Positions 1 through 11,815 of a stretch of DNA of 64,000 nt are shown here, piece by piece (the stretch's first letter is position 1; every line of letters begins with the position of its first letter). The DNA is from Symbiodinium natans (taxonomy: Eukaryota > Sar > Dinophyceae > Suessiales > Symbiodiniaceae): assembly GCA_905221605.1 (NCBI GenBank), contig CAJNDS010002191.1, forward strand, positions 384,710 through 448,709. Direction: 5' to 3'. A program made the position numbers and the translations under genes. A model generated the notes under the pieces. The model saw only the letters and a program-made list of their open reading frames with translations, did no database searches and had not been told where the DNA came from.

Positions 1-9
1 CATGCCAGC

Positions 10-80
10 CCTGAACCCTAAACCTTAAACCCTAAACCCTTTTGAGCAACGGACTAAACCCTAAACCCTAAACCCTAAAC
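10..80. repeat. CCCTAAA telomere-type tract
   Basis: Degenerate CCCTAAA units with a break near 42-54. The window begins with this tract, but more of the same repeat occurs all along the window, so it is interstitial sequence and not proof of a chromosome end. Confidence 0.85.
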
Positions 81-1117
81 CTAAAGAGCTGGGGATTCCG
101 AAGCCTTCAGGGCTTAGCAACGGTTTTTCCCGACTTTAGGGACTACATCAACCCTAAAAGAGCTTTATAACGGCCCAGATGAACGTTTCCAAAAATGCGG
201 TTACCCCTTGTCTATCCCCAAATACTCACTCCTTGTTCTAGGACCCCCTCAAAAGGGTACCCCTATTTTGGGGCAATCCTCCTGTACCATGAAAGGGGGT
301 CATTGTTGATGCACAAGTCCCCGATCCGACATGGCGGAGACATCTTGAACAACATTGCCTACTGACCCGGCGTCGATGGACACACCCTATGCCCCCCCCA
401 CCCCCCGTGAAGCATGAACGCTACATCTGCATGCCGCTTTTTGTGGCGGGGTTCTTGCACCAACTGGGGCTCATGAAAGGGCGAAGGGTAGGATTGGCTT
501 GGCTCAAGTTTGTGGGATGTGTTGTCGGCCTATTCTGGTGATCTTCTGCATGGCAGTGGTCATGAACCTCGGCAAGAGGCACAAGAGAAGATAGGGAACG
601 GGAGGGGGCACATAGGCGAACTCTGGGGTAAGCACCCCATGTCCAACGACATCCAACGACGGTTTTCAAATTTCTGCCATGTGCTTACTTGAGAGCCTGA
701 GGTCTTATTGTTAAGGGCATCGGCTTGAGTATGGCAGGCAAAGCAACTGTCCGTCTCCACAACTACCCAATACGTGCATGTACAGAGAGCAAACATAGAC
801 GTGCGAATAAATGTCAAGATATACAAACATAAACCAACAGAATTACATGCACAACTTTGTATGTATATGTATATGAATATGGTTTCTTATGTATATGTAT
901 ATGTACATGTATATGCATATGTATATTTATATGTCTATGTCCATGTCCATATCTATGTATATATCTCTGTGTGCGTGTGTGTCTATTTAATGATACTGAC
1001 CACTCCAAAAAGGATCTCGTTGCGTTGGAGCTTCAGAAGCACAGGGAAATTCACAGATTGCCAGGGAGGAGGCCTCAATTCCCTCTGGAATTGACAGGAG
1101 ATTGCAAGACATGTTAC
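81..1117. other. No gene seen; ATGTAT-rich patch
   Basis: No convincing coding exon. Around 840-970 the sequence is built from ATGTAT/TATATG steps, a degenerate microsatellite that creates tyrosine/valine-rich false reading frames on both strands. A short match to the last ten bases of the dinoflagellate spliced leader lies at 499-508 and is probably chance. Confidence 0.5.
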
Positions 1118-1241
1118 TGCATATAGTCAGTATAAGTTGTTGCGCAGGGCTGTCCAGCAGTCTGATGTTGGCTCCTGCCTTTCGAAGCTCGTCCGCTATC
1201 TGGCAGCTTGTGCAACCAGGGGATGACGCTGGCCCAGCCTG
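1118..1241 (-). CDS. Candidate internal exon, unknown protein
   Basis: An open minus-strand segment with balanced composition, including the stretch QIADELRKAGANIRLLDSPA, which reads as a helix followed by a strand. A possible acceptor AACCAG ends at 1242 and a GTAACA donor follows at 1117. A CCCTAAA tract (TTTAGGG on the plus strand, 1316-1390) lies upstream in the sense direction, as for other exons here. No family was recognised. A second minus-strand frame is also open, so the frame is less certain than the strand. Confidence 0.35.
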
Positions 1242-1315
1242 TTCTGGTTGAGGGGAGCTTCATGTCCCGCACCAGGCACGGTATCCCCATATCGCGATGC
1301 CACCGAGCTCGATGT

Positions 1316-1390
1316 TAGGGTTTAGGGTTTAGGGTTTGGGGTTTGGGGTTTAGGGTTTGGGGTTTAGGGTTTAGGGTTTAGGGTTTAGGG
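1316..1390. repeat. TTTAGGG telomere-type tract
   Basis: About ten units, some of them TTTGGGG variants. In the minus-strand sense it lies upstream of the candidate exon at 1118-1241. Confidence 0.85.
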
Positions 1391-2018
1391 CAAACAGCAG
1401 CACCCTGATTGGGGAAAGCGTCCAGCTGATGGGGCTGGCAAAAAAGCTGGACGCTCGAGCTCCGGCATTGGCAGTTGCAACGCGAAATTTATCTGCATGT
1501 GCCAAAATAGGGGTGTTGTCTGCGTGTGCCAAAAGGGTATTCCTTACAGTCTTACAGCCGCCAATGGCTCCTTGCGTCTCTGTGCGCGAACAAGAAGATC
1601 ATGAATGGGACAAGTATTTCAATGGTGGCTTGTCTTGAGCCGGTGCGAGATTGCAGAGGCCGCTCTCTTTGGCACGCGCTCTCCTCACCGCTTGAATGAG
1701 GCTAGTGCTTAGACTAGAGCAATATGTTCTGTATTTTCAGTTCCCAAAACATCCCAAGACCCAGCGTAAACCCTACAAACACACCCTCTCGAACGCTAAT
1801 CAAGTCCCCAGCAGCCACATTGGTTTGGGGTTTTGGGTTTAGGGGCTAAGGCTATGTATCATGCTGAATGATGCCTCCAAAAGGTTTTGCAGCAGCAGCC
1901 TAAGTAAGTGGGTGGAAGGGCTTTGGGGGGGTTGAGGCTTTCAGGTTTAGGGGTTTAGGGTAGGGAAGCTGTTCTAATACAATGCATATAGAAATAGTAC
2001 TCCAACGATGTTTCGAGC

Positions 2019-2019
<1 letters not shown>

Positions 2020-2049
<30 letters not shown>
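2020..2049. repeat. Poly-C run
   Basis: Thirty consecutive C residues just before a CCCTAAA tract. Similar C or G runs occur near 3627, 26301, 31478, 42967, 46617 and 58055; the last is 27 long. Confidence 0.95.
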
Positions 2050-2050
<1 letters not shown>

Positions 2051-2078
2051 CCCGCCCCTGGTCTGCCCGAAGGAAACA

Positions 2079-2175
2079 CCCTAAACCCTAAACCCTAAAC
2101 CCTAAACCCTAAACCCTAAACCCTAAACCCTAACCCTAAACCCTGAACCCTAAACCCTAAACCCCAAACCCTAGA
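2079..2175. repeat. CCCTAAA telomere-type tract
   Basis: About thirteen CCCTAAA units with a few variants. The stretch 1242-2896 otherwise shows no convincing exon; it holds this tract, the poly-C run and short degenerate copies near 1830, 1940 and 2700. Confidence 0.85.
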
Positions 2176-2896
2176 CTGCGGGTCCGGCTCTGAGGTCTCG
2201 CGATCCTCGGAGGTGAGGCGAGGGGGCTTTAGGGCTTATCTTCAGAAACCCAAAACCTACCGTCTTGGTAGGTTGCCTCAGAATCCTATGAGGAGCTTTT
2301 ATCATGAGGACCTACAAAAGGTAGGTTTGGGGTTCTTATGGTGGGGTTTCTTGTGTGTAGCGTTTAGTGCTTGTGTAGATCTTTGCCTCGCCTCCCCAAA
2401 ACCACCACACTGATTGCACCCACCACTGGCTTCCATGGTTGCTGAGGAAAAGATCTCAGCAGGATTGGCTTAGTTTTGGAGTGGGGCTGCTTAGGTTCGG
2501 ATTCACTCATGCCGCCCACAAGTTTGTAGAATCATCCTGGGCCCCTCCGTCCATTGAGAAAGGCCTGCAATTTAAACCCACCTGTGCCCTGCAACGACCC
2601 TAACCCCTTGGGCCAACCAGCACGCCCCCCAACTACCCTTGAGCCCTAATGGTAGGGTATAGAAGCCCCTTGCTTAAATGGTAATTACCCTAAACCCTTT
2701 GAACCCTAAACCGTTCAACCCTAATGGTAGGGTATATCAGCCGCTTTATTAAGGGGTAGTTGGGGTTGGTGCAGCAACAGAAAGAACCCCAAACCCCAAA
2801 CCCTAAACCCCAAACCCTCGGCTGCTCGCGCTGCGGGGAAGGATCAACAGACATGTTGAGAGGTCCACGATATACCATAAACCCTAAACCCTAAAC

Positions 2897-2971
2897 CCCA
2901 AAGGCCCCCGGGCGAGCTGATCCACCTTCTGCGCCAGGCCGTGGCCCAGGCTCCCCAGTTGCGAGCGCATC
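2897..2971 (-). CDS. Candidate exon between telomere-type tracts
   Basis: In the minus sense the exon follows ACTGTAG|G and ends at GG|GTTTAGGG, so the donor runs directly into telomere-type repeat. It encodes 24 residues including SLGHGLAQKVDQLARGPL, helix-like. The plus strand is also fully open here, so strand is not certain; the minus reading was preferred because its neighbour at 3358-3426 is clearly better on that strand. No family was recognised. Confidence 0.35.
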
Positions 2972-3357
2972 CTACAGTCAAAAGCTTTTCTGTTTTCTTT
3001 TTGCACTCCGAAGCCGAAGCTTTAGGGTTAAGGGTCTATATGGTTTAGGGTTAAGGGTTTATATGGTTTAGGGATAAGGGTTTATCTGGTTTAGGGTTTC
3101 TGTGCTTTAGGATATCTTTGGTAGTTTAGGAGTTTCGGATCAAGACCAGAGATTTTTTTCGGGTTTCGCGCAGGTGCAGTTCTTGGGATCAAGGGTTCAG
3201 GCGCGGTTCCAGAGCCACCCTCTGCCCTCCCAGGTTTTAGCCTGCCGGGCCAGGGTGCACTGGACTTCAGGGCTCCCAAATCAGCCCTGAACATCTGCCC
3301 TTCTTTTTTCTCGGGGGCCGGGGAATTTGTTCGCACCTAAAACCCAAAATTCCGAGC

Positions 3358-3426
3358 CCCCGGCTGGCCAATGTCAGCCTGGTCGGCCTTCAAGGCAAAG
3401 AGATTCCGGTGCTCTGCGACCTCCAG
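3358..3426 (-). CDS. Candidate exon, helical, GC donor
   Basis: Twenty-three codons, phase 0 to 0, including the acidic/basic balanced stretch EVAEHRNLFALKADQADIG. The acceptor is TGCGAG and the donor would be GC (GGGG|GCTCGG), a donor class known to be common in dinoflagellates. The plus strand is open too but less protein-like. It may belong to the same gene as 2897-2971, although the two phases do not join directly, so another exon would be needed. Confidence 0.35.
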
Positions 3427-3435
3427 CTCGCATGA

Positions 3436-4832
3436 ACGGCGCAAAGGCAAGAGGAATTCGGGGCTTGCCTTGTTTTTCGAGGTTTCTAAACGGCACCATG
3501 GGGTTTAGGGTTTATAATAGCATGAACTTCCGTGCAAACGCAGAGACGGCGGCTGCCAGAAACACATCAACCAAGCCCAATCATAACCCTGAATCCAAGA
3601 ACCAAGTTTAGGTCTCTACAACATCCCCCCCCCCCCCCCCCCCCCCGTAGAACCAGGAGCCCACGAACTCTGCCAACCCGGAACATTGCGAAATCTGAAT
3701 TCCCCAAAGTACTAGTTAAACCTGCTAGCTGTAGCTGAACCCGCCACCTCCTGAGAAACCTTCTCAAGCTGGGCCGACATCCTGGGCGGGCGGGTTGAAA
3801 TTTGAGTGTCCAAGCCGGGCACTGTACAATGATGAATACAACAAGATCGACAGTACTGCAGTAATACAATTGTCGTTCATTCATGGAGTATATACCGCCT
3901 TCTAACCTCTCGTTCTATGGATCGACGCCCGGACGGTTCTCGTGTCGGTGCAGTTTGACTTAGCCGACCTGGCGCCACCGGTCACCGGACTGTCGCAGCG
4001 CCAGGGTTGGTCGGGTTGTGCCCAGGGGTGTGGGGGGTGCAGGTCTGTGCAAGCGGAAGCACCAGGACTTGCTTCAACCCTTCAGGGGGGGCGGAAACAT
4101 TCGGAGGTGGGTTCTGAAGCACAAGTAAGTTTAGCAAGATCTCCTGATTTCTGTGAAGCCTCCCTCGAGCTTCCCCGACGGTGTGAACGCTAGACTTGTG
4201 ACATCTGGGAACTGGCCTGATGCATGAAGATATTGACACTCCAAGTTTGGATTCGCAACTCCGTAACTGTCGGGTCATCTTGGGCATCATCAGTCTGTAG
4301 GGGTTACAAATCTAATGATTAAGAGCCTCTGGCTTTAGCAAGGCTTGCGCAATGTCGGCGCTGTAAAGCGGCAGGACAAACGACTCCTAGAACATCCAAG
4401 AGCCACAAAGGCCCTTGACTTCCCCCGGGACGTGACTTCAAGAAGGGCCATCCCAGGGTTCATCAACATTGTAACACTCCGCAACCTCCGCCTCACTCCT
4501 GAGAGATTCACACATCCGTCAGGGTTTAGGCGCAGGGGCCTCGGGAAAGATTCGAGAGCGTGGAGGGAGGGATTCGGACTTGGGGGGCTTGGAGGGCACC
4601 CCCTTTTTTCAAGAGGCACCACTAAACCCTAAACCCTAAACCCTAAACCCTAAACCCTAAACCCTAAACCCTAAACCCTAAACCCTTTCAAACCCTAAAC
4701 CCTAAACCCTAAACCCTAAACCCTAAACCCTAAACCCTAAACCCTAAACCCTAAACCCTAAACCCTAAACCCTAAACCCTAAACCCTAAACCCTAAACCC
4801 TAAACCCTAAACCCTCACCCTAAACCCTACAC
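3436..4832. other. Unresolved interval, ORF open on both strands
   Basis: The segment 4335-4622 is open on both strands for about 95 codons and could hold an exon, but strand and frame cannot be settled. A C run lies at 3627-3647. No gene is called. Confidence 0.3.
4622..4829. repeat. Long CCCTAAA array
   Basis: One of the two longest arrays in the window: about 28 near-perfect CCCTAAA units with one interruption at about 4684-4692. In the minus sense it lies directly downstream of the exon at 4833-4913, so it would form the 5-prime part of an intron. Confidence 0.95.
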
Positions 4833-4913
4833 TATGGGAAGTCTGTCTGGGAAGCCCCGCTGCTCGATGCGCGGGCCGAGCAGGCTAAGCCCATGTAGCA
4901 GCTCATCCATGGC
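4833..4913 (-). CDS. Exon set between inverted telomere-type tracts
   Basis: A clean 81-bp, 27-codon exon, phase 0 to 0. The intron before it ends CTAAACCCTGAG|G and the intron after it starts A|GTGTAGGGTTTAGGG. The peptide includes AMDELLHGLSLLGPRIEQRG, an amphipathic helix followed by a turn. No family was recognised. The match of open frame, AG|G acceptor and GT donor exactly at the repeat edges is the evidence; the plus strand is less protein-like. Confidence 0.45.
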
Positions 4914-4916
4914 CTC

Positions 4917-4995
4917 AGGGTTTAGGGCTTTTAGGGTTTTAGGGTGTTAAGGTTTAGGGTTTTAGGGTTTTAGGGTTTAGAGTTTGGGGTTTAGG
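4917..4995. repeat. TTTAGGG telomere-type tract
   Basis: Degenerate TTTAGGG and TTTTAGGG units. With the array at 4622-4829 it forms an inverted pair about 90 bp apart around the exon at 4833-4913. Confidence 0.85.
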
Positions 4996-5739
4996 GCCCT
5001 GCAGAGTCAAATGCCTTTCTGGCGCTGCCAAATGCGGGTTGAGGCCTTAAAGCAGGGTAGGGTCTGGAAATGTCTTGGTGCTGCAGGGTTTTGGGGTTTT
5101 TGATTCAATTGATGCGCTGTACCATCTACTTCCCGATGTCAGGGCTCCATGTTTTTTGACACTCACCGGCAGGATGAACCTTCGGGAAGTGATGGCTGTT
5201 GTCCTTCTGACAAAGACGCAATTGTTTTCAACGGTTAGGACGCAGCGACCACGACTTAAATTTCCTTATCATATAACTCTTCATATAGCTAGTGATCGCG
5301 TTAACTGCACGCTATTGGAGTATTATCTTTACGTCGACTGCCGAGGCTGCTCTGCCAAGCGTCTTCTTCTGAGCCCCGGCCACCCCTCCGAGCAAAGAGA
5401 GGTCTGCGGCCGGCTGAGCCCGCATGGCTTCGGGTGTAGGCTGTACAGGGTTTAGGGCCCATGAAGATTAGGGGTTTAGGGTTCAGGAACTTGGGGGTTT
5501 AGGGGAAAAAGACCTTCAAGGCCTCGGCCCAAAGGAAGTCCGAAGACGAAGCCTTTTGAAGACATCTGGGTCGGGACATGTTGGAGCTTTGGGAAGTCGG
5601 GAAGCATGTGCTCCCAAACCCGACATCAGCCCTAAAGCGCGAGTGCTAGAACGTTCGGATGCCGCCCTCCCTCCCCTCCCCCGCCTTCTCCCTCTGGCTA
5701 CAAAATGGTGCGAGTTCCTGTGTCCACCCTAGACCCTTG

Positions 5740-5900
5740 TTATAAAAAACGCCTGTTTGGAAGCCTGTTTGGGAACGCGAAGCCAATTTCGAGCCTGGCC
5801 TCTGCTGCTCCTGTCAAGTGCACCTTCCTTGGGGGCATGTAACATACCAACCTGAGAGGAACTTTAGCTGAGCCTTCGGGGATAGAAAGCCAACACCCCC
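5740..5900 (-). CDS. Weak candidate exon
   Basis: A minus-strand open segment with the protein-like stretch RKVHLTGAAEARLEIGFAFP. No clear splice sites were fixed. The rest of 4996-8491 holds short degenerate telomere-type tracts (about 5450, 6240, 6445, 7203, 7395) and no gene that can be supported. Confidence 0.25.
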
Positions 5901-8491
5901 GAATGAAGTCCCAACGTGGAGAGCTCAGCATGCTTTTGCCATTCATCTGAGGGTCCGGTTGCAGTACTCTTATGGAATTAGGTCCACAGAAAAGCCCTCC
6001 ACAAAGATTCTCTTTTGAGCCTAAAGCCCTATAAACCCATGAAGGAACCATCCCCAAACTCAACACTCTTTTCTATCCCTCCACCCTAAACCCTCTTAAT
6101 TCCATAGTCGCACTGCAAATGCACCCTGCATCTCCTGCAATGCGAATGCTCAGTTCTTGAAGCGAGGGCCCCGAGGGAGAGTGCAAACTTTGGGGATGAA
6201 TCTACAGTTCTCCGATCGGGGTGTTGGTTGGAGGTTTCCGAGGGTTTAGGGTTTAGGGTTTGGGGTTTATAGGGTAACAGGGGTACCCTTTTCTTTTGGG
6301 GGGGATTCTCTACTGCTTGGGGTATAAAAGGGGTACCGCTACCTCCATTTTGGGAGATACCCATATCGGGACCTCCTTGCCTTGCAGCAACCGGGCAAGG
6401 CCGCAAGGCTTCAGGGAGCTGGAGATTCAGGGTTTTTTTTGGGGGGTTTAGGGTTTAGGGTGTAGGGTTTAGGGTTCAGGATTTCAGGTTTTGCTTCTAG
6501 GGCTGTGGTGGTCCGAGTGTTGCTCCCTTGGCACCATGAGGGAGTCCTGAGGTGAACGGCTTAAACACGGACCGTTGCGGATCTGCCTGCAGCTACGGTG
6601 TTGGCCGAGGGGGCTAGGGTTTGAAATGGTTTGAAGCTAAGCATGGGCACTCACAATGGGGACTATGCGTATACCACTTTGAAACAGGGATTCTCCACAG
6701 TCTACAGCTGGCGGCTTCTGTGCTTTAGTGGCAATTATTGGTGTGGGGTTGGGAGTTGGGGTGTGAGATGCCTGGGCAGGGCAGGTCCGCAAATCCGTAC
6801 GCGCAGATGCACTGCCACTAGCTCTAAACAACCCTTTTCGCTACTATGACACAATTGATGACAATTGTACACATCCGTCAATACAAGGCCCCGAACAATG
6901 GACCTGGGTGACACATACGACTCAAGCGTCAGGATACTGGGCAGTCGTCGCGGACATACTTGCCTTTCACAAGCTGGGGCGGGCGGCTAAAGCTGGCCGC
7001 CAGCATCTCAAGCCACAGATCTCTGCTACCAGGGATTCTCTGAAACGCACACAAGCCTAAACCCTATAAACCTCCGAAACTCCTCAACCCTACAAGCGAA
7101 ATACAGGATGTGGTTTGTGCTACTAGCATGTGCTCCGCCCCATCCCTCCGTCCGGATTGGCATCTATTCTTGGATGAGCCATGAATCACTACATGTATTG
7201 TCTAAACCCTAAACCCTAAACCCTGAACCCTAAACCGTGTTCCGCTTTGCTTTAGCGACTCTAACTTGCATGGTTCTACCGAATACGAAAGGCTTCTTTG
7301 ACTCGTGGGGGTCCTTGTCCGGCTATATGGAACCTGGCACCTGGTCGTATGATGCCTACATACGAACCCATGAGAAAGAAGGGGTCTAAGAGTTTAGGGT
7401 TTAGGTCTTTTGGGGTTTAAGGGTCGGGTTTGGGGGTAAGGGCTTAGTTTTTGGGTTTAAGGGTCTAAGGGATCAGGGTTAGTTTAGGGATTGCATGGCC
7501 TGGCGGGATGCAAAATGCATGTGTGAGCAGGCAGTTCCCGAGTGCCCCTGTGCACGCGGCCAAATGCCAGGTCATCTTACTCTTAAACTGCGCGCCCGAA
7601 ACCCTAAAGCTAAGGACACATCATGATCAAAGTTGAGCCGTGCACGACATTCTTGCCCGTTCCGTGATATGGTAAAGACGTAGTTCAGACTGCAGGCACC
7701 GCTCCACACACCTCAAATGCCTGAACCCCATATGCTGGAGAGAGTCCCTGCTTGAAGTTCTGGTACTCTTCCGGGAAGAGCACCTTGGGTTTAGAGGCTT
7801 CAGCTGCTAGTTTGGAGAGGCTGCAGTTTTTGGGCTGTTTCGAAAGCTTCGGGAGGCTGGACGAGAAAGGGCTTTGGGCTTCGTTTCGGGTCCTGCCGTA
7901 AACATGCCTAAACCCAAGGCCTGGGGTTTGTCTGGTGTCATTTCGGCGCCCTACCACAAACCAAGTGAAGCTTATGGACAGCAACCCGAAGCCCTAACCC
8001 AAGGCAACCTGTATCGAAGGCTTCGGGTTCGAGGAACTTCGGGTTCAAGCAGGGATTGCGTCGGTTCGGGGTGCCGTGTGCGTAGGCTCACGGAGCGCGT
8101 GATTTTCACTCGGACCGCAGTAGCCCGGCCAGTCAGTGTTCTTGCAATCCCTCAGTTTCAAGGTGTCTACAACCATCAAAGATCTAACAAAGAACCCTAA
8201 GTCTTGGGAACCTACCGGACAAAGCGTGTGGTTCATGGAAGGTGCGATGACAAAGCAAGGAACTTTCAAGCTTATGCGTTGTCTACCTCAATAGTCACGA
8301 GAAGATAGTGGATCCACCGATCCACCTGAACCTCAAAGCCTCAACTCGAGTCTCCAAAACCCTACATTCAAAAACGCCCAGCCCGCAAACGTCCCCAACA
8401 CCCCAAACCCTAAACCCGAACCCCTAAACAACCCTAAACCCTAAACCCTAAACTCTAAACCCTAAACCCCTAACCCTGCAAACCCCCAAAC

Positions 8492-8582
8492 CCTGCATGA
8501 GGTGCAACAGGCGCTGGTCGCGGGAGGGGCTTCGACACGTCGCCATGCAAGGCTTCGTCGAGGGACCGAAGCTCCAAGGTGC
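8492..8582 (-). CDS. Candidate exon between telomere-type tracts
   Basis: In the minus sense the acceptor is CCCTAG|G and the donor GCAGG|GTTTGGG. It reads as 29 codons including LELRSLDEALHGDVSKPLPR. CCCTAAA repeats (8403-8472) lie on its left and TTTAGGG repeats (8585-8621) on its right. The plus strand is also open but arginine-rich, so minus is preferred. Confidence 0.35.
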
Positions 8583-8757
8583 CTAGGGCTTAGGGTTTAT
8601 AGGGTTTAGGGTTTAGGGGCTAAAAACCTCTATACTGACTAAGATCGAAGAAGGTTGGGAGCAAACGTTCTGGGAAGCCCACTTTGGTTTCCGATTCGGA
8701 GTCGAGGGAGCTGTGGGTTTAGGGCTTGCTTGCGTGGCAGGGAAGTTTGGCCAATAG

Positions 8758-8840
8758 GGTTTAGGGTTTAGGGTTTCTTGCCACCTGCCTAGCAGCCTCG
8801 GCAACCACACTGCAGGGATTAGGGTTTAGGGTTCGGGTTT
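8758..8840 (-). repeat. TTTAGGG tract holding a 45-bp dispersed module
   Basis: In the minus sense: CCCTGCAGTG, a short variable part, then GCTAGGCAGGTGGCAAGAAA followed by CCCTAAA repeats. The same module recurs near 27680, 29043, 45289, 52913 and 54434, also mostly beside telomere-type repeats. It may be part of the intron family described in the findings. Confidence 0.6.
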
Positions 8841-9235
8841 GGGCCGTGGAGGCCGCCTTGTGGCATACCCTGAACTCTGAAACAGAACCCCGATGCGAGG
8901 AAACCAGCAGCATTGTCACAAAGCGCTCAGCAATGCAAACCCCTCCTAAGATTTGCAGGCACACGTGCATGGCGAAGCCTTAAACTCCAATACCCCGAAA
9001 CCACTCAACCAGCCCCTGCCTCGACCCCTTCACCGCCTTCACCCACTGTCACCCACATCCCCAAGGGTTTAGGGTTTGGGGGTGTGGGCGTGGGGTTTAG
9101 GGTTACCCTCAACGCCTAACGTCACCAAGGGGCGGCCCCATACGTCGTCCGAGGCATGGTAGGACCTTTTGCAGGGTTTTCGGGTTGCGGGTGGTGGGGG
9201 TTTAGGGTTTAATTAGGGTTGCAAGGTTTTAGGGT

Positions 9236-9340
9236 TCGGCGCCTTCTGGATTGATATATGGGTCCCGTCAACGAAGAGATGCGACTTTTTCGGCTCGCGC
9301 AAGACAAACGCGAACTTCAATTCAGGGCCGTGGCACCACT
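9236..9340 (-). CDS. Candidate exon, unknown protein
   Basis: A minus-strand open stretch with strongly protein-like content (FVLREPKKSHLFVDGTHISI). Splice edges were not fixed. Between 8583 and 12872 no other exon is convincing; the interval contains short telomere-type tracts, a family-B element and an AT-rich patch. Confidence 0.3.
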
Positions 9341-9614
9341 GGGAACTACCCTGCAAAGCTCCCCGAAATAAACGCTTCACGCCCCCCGCCCCTCCCCTAA
9401 CGACCCTAAACCCTATAACCCCCAACCCCCCCCGGGCCCTCCCCCAAAAAAACAAAAATGCGTACTAGGGCAACCTAGGAGCGGGCTGGCTTCCACAAAG
9501 GGCACGCCTCCCCGAACCACCCGCTCCTGCTCCGGGGGATGTCAGACGAAAAACGTCGGGCCCTCTAACCTTCTTTAGGGCTTAGGGCTTAGGGCTTAGG
9601 GTTTAGGGGTTTAG

Positions 9615-9702
9615 GGGTAGGGGTACTCTATTCGGGTCCTTATTACAAGGGATCCTGCTATTGGGGGTCTATATTGGGGTCCCCTATTTTCGTAAACCCC
9701 TC
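9615..9702 (-). mobile_element. MITE-like family B, copy 1
   Basis: Reverse complement of the element at 46224-46297, sharing TTTACGAAAA, a GGGGACCCC palindrome and AATATAGACCCCCAA in the same order. Copies also lie at 13190-13270 and 45934-45979. There is no coding capacity. Mobile origin is inferred from dispersal alone. Confidence 0.5.
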
Positions 9703-11377
9703 TTCAACCATGCAACCGAGCTGAGGGGTTTTAGGGTTCGCGGCTTGGGGTTGAGCATTCTTTCCTGGTAGCGTTCTTACATCGAACTTGAGCACAGCCC
9801 TACGCCGGCTATACGTGTGCGAGCGCGACAGTGCCGTCATGCCCCTCTAAGGTCACTGTTTGGACATCACACTCCGTGAGGCTTCTAACGCCTGCTTAGC
9901 TATTATTGCCCAGTCAGGACGAACACCTATGCTCTGACTAAGCATTAATCCTCTACATCCCCAACATGGGAAACTCAACCAGAAAACCCTACACAAGCCC
10001 TCAACTTGGCACCTGCACGGGCAGCGAGAGTCCGCTGTTCTGCATCCTCTCCTGAGCTTCGTTGACGTTTCTTCAGGCCATGAAGCAGTGCTTGAGCTCG
10101 TGGACACTCAGGCTGCATTCACTTTGAAAGCAAGGCCGGTAATGCGTAAGGAAGCTCACCCGATCGCCAAGCGTCCGCCCACTGTGCGGTCACTTCGCTG
10201 GAGAGTTGCCTCTGAAGCATCTGACCTGGGAGAGAAAAACTGTGTTGCATTCATCGGAATCGTAGGTTGGATACTCCTCCCGAAAGCAGTAACTAAAGAA
10301 GGAGTCTAAGATGGAGCTGTATTTATGCTATGCCCTTTAGTCAACCCTGAAATGTGACTGCTGTATGGCGGGGCAGCACCTGTTTTTTTTGTATGGGGTT
10401 GAGCTGCGTTTATATAGCTGGGAGTGCTTAAGCTGGACATCCTACTAGAGCCCTCAACACAGGGCGATTTTAGGGCGCGCCGGGATCACTGGGAGGGAGG
10501 AAGGGGGGGCGGGGTGTTTGGAAATAACCGATTTCTAGCACTTGAGCTCCCCAAGCACGACTCTAGGCCAATCCAAGTCACCGTCCTCGGATTTCTTCTG
10601 CCTTGGCGGAAGCACAAGGGACAGCCCAAACCTCCGGTTTCATAGCAGACTCTTGGGATGCCTTCTGACTCCACAACTCTTCAAAGTTTGCCGAGGTCTG
10701 AGGCTGTGGAAGATTCTGGCAGATGCTTTTCAAGCTATGGTTCTGCTCAAGGATGCCCATGAAGTGTGGATAGGTTGGTCTGCTCTACCATTCGGTCTCA
10801 CAAACCTGTATCCCCGCCGCTCAACTGACCGAGGTGGGGGAGGCTCGCCGGGTGTAGAAACAACATTCCAACTTGGGGTGCTAGATTCCTGGTACTACCC
10901 TGAACCCTACACCCTCTCTTCGTTTATTCCTTATTGTAGAGCTGAGGGACGTGCCGCATCTCATGTCACACCCCAGCCCTGAAGTCCGAGCACCGAAACG
11001 GTTGCCATAGGATTCCCCAAGCTGCTGCACTTCAAATGCTATGGCCGGATCCAGTGCTGTGTTGTACTTGGGGTCCAGGCAGTACCTTGCCCACGTGAGG
11101 CGTTGGGGTTTTGGGGTCCGGCTCCAGGGGTAAGGGTTCGTTAGAAGGGCTTCGGGCGCATGGTTTTTGGTCTGCACTTCCTTGCAAACGCCATGAGTTA
11201 TGAGCATACTGGCCTATATGTAACTTTCCCGGCCGACTCCCCAAGCCCTCACGGTCTAATCGAGGGTTAAAGCCTTCTCTTTTGCGGTTCCAGCTCCATC
11301 CATGAGCTCCAAAGATCACCGCGGTTTCACGAACCCTGGACGACGCAGGCTTCGAGATTCTGCGAACGTTACACGCT

Positions 11378-11640
11378 AAATCAAGTAAAACAAGTTTATC
11401 TGTATATAAACATATAAATAACAGATATAAATATGAATATAAACTTTAAAAAACTAAATATAAATTAAAATAAATAAATACATAAATAAATAAAGAAATA
11501 AATAAATATAAATATAAATATATATATATATATGCATGTGTATATATCTGCATGGATTAACACGAGGATGTACGGATATGTATATTTATATATATACATA
11601 TGTATCTGTGTATATATGTGTAGAATGTATCTGCATTGAA
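11378..11640. repeat. AT-rich low-complexity patch
   Basis: TAAATA and ATATAT rich sequence in an otherwise GC-balanced region, ending in a (TA)n run near 11518-11533. No coding sequence is seen. Confidence 0.8.
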
Positions 11641-11715
11641 GCGCATCTTCGGCCGGGTGGCATCAACCGAGGGACTCTCCAGTCCACGTTGTCCTTTGGC
11701 AGAGGGCCAAGGAAT

Positions 11716-11815
11716 AGGGTTTAGGGTTTAGGGTTTAGGGTTTAGGGTTTAGGGTTTAGGGTTCAGGGTTTAGGGGGTTTAGGGTTTAGGGAATAAGGAA
11801 TAGTGGATAGGGTTT
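11716..11815. repeat. TTTAGGG telomere-type tract
   Basis: About nine TTTAGGG units, then degenerate copies interleaved with GAATAAGGAATAGTGGA. No exon was recognised on either side. Confidence 0.85.

Noticed and set aside
10-80. Window start as a true chromosome end
   Set aside because: The repeat is degenerate and short, and the same repeat in both orientations occurs throughout the next 60 kb.
488-508. Second spliced-leader relic (GTAG...TTGGCTCAAG)
   Set aside because: Only ten contiguous bases match and two extra bases are needed; no ORF follows at a suitable distance.
2904-3435. Plus-strand two-exon model (LIHLLRQAVAQAPQLR joined to ANVSLVGLQGKEIPVL)
   Set aside because: It joins in phase and is attractive, but the minus strand of both segments is at least as protein-like, has AG/GT or GC edges, and agrees with the strand bias of the window. 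Not fully excluded.
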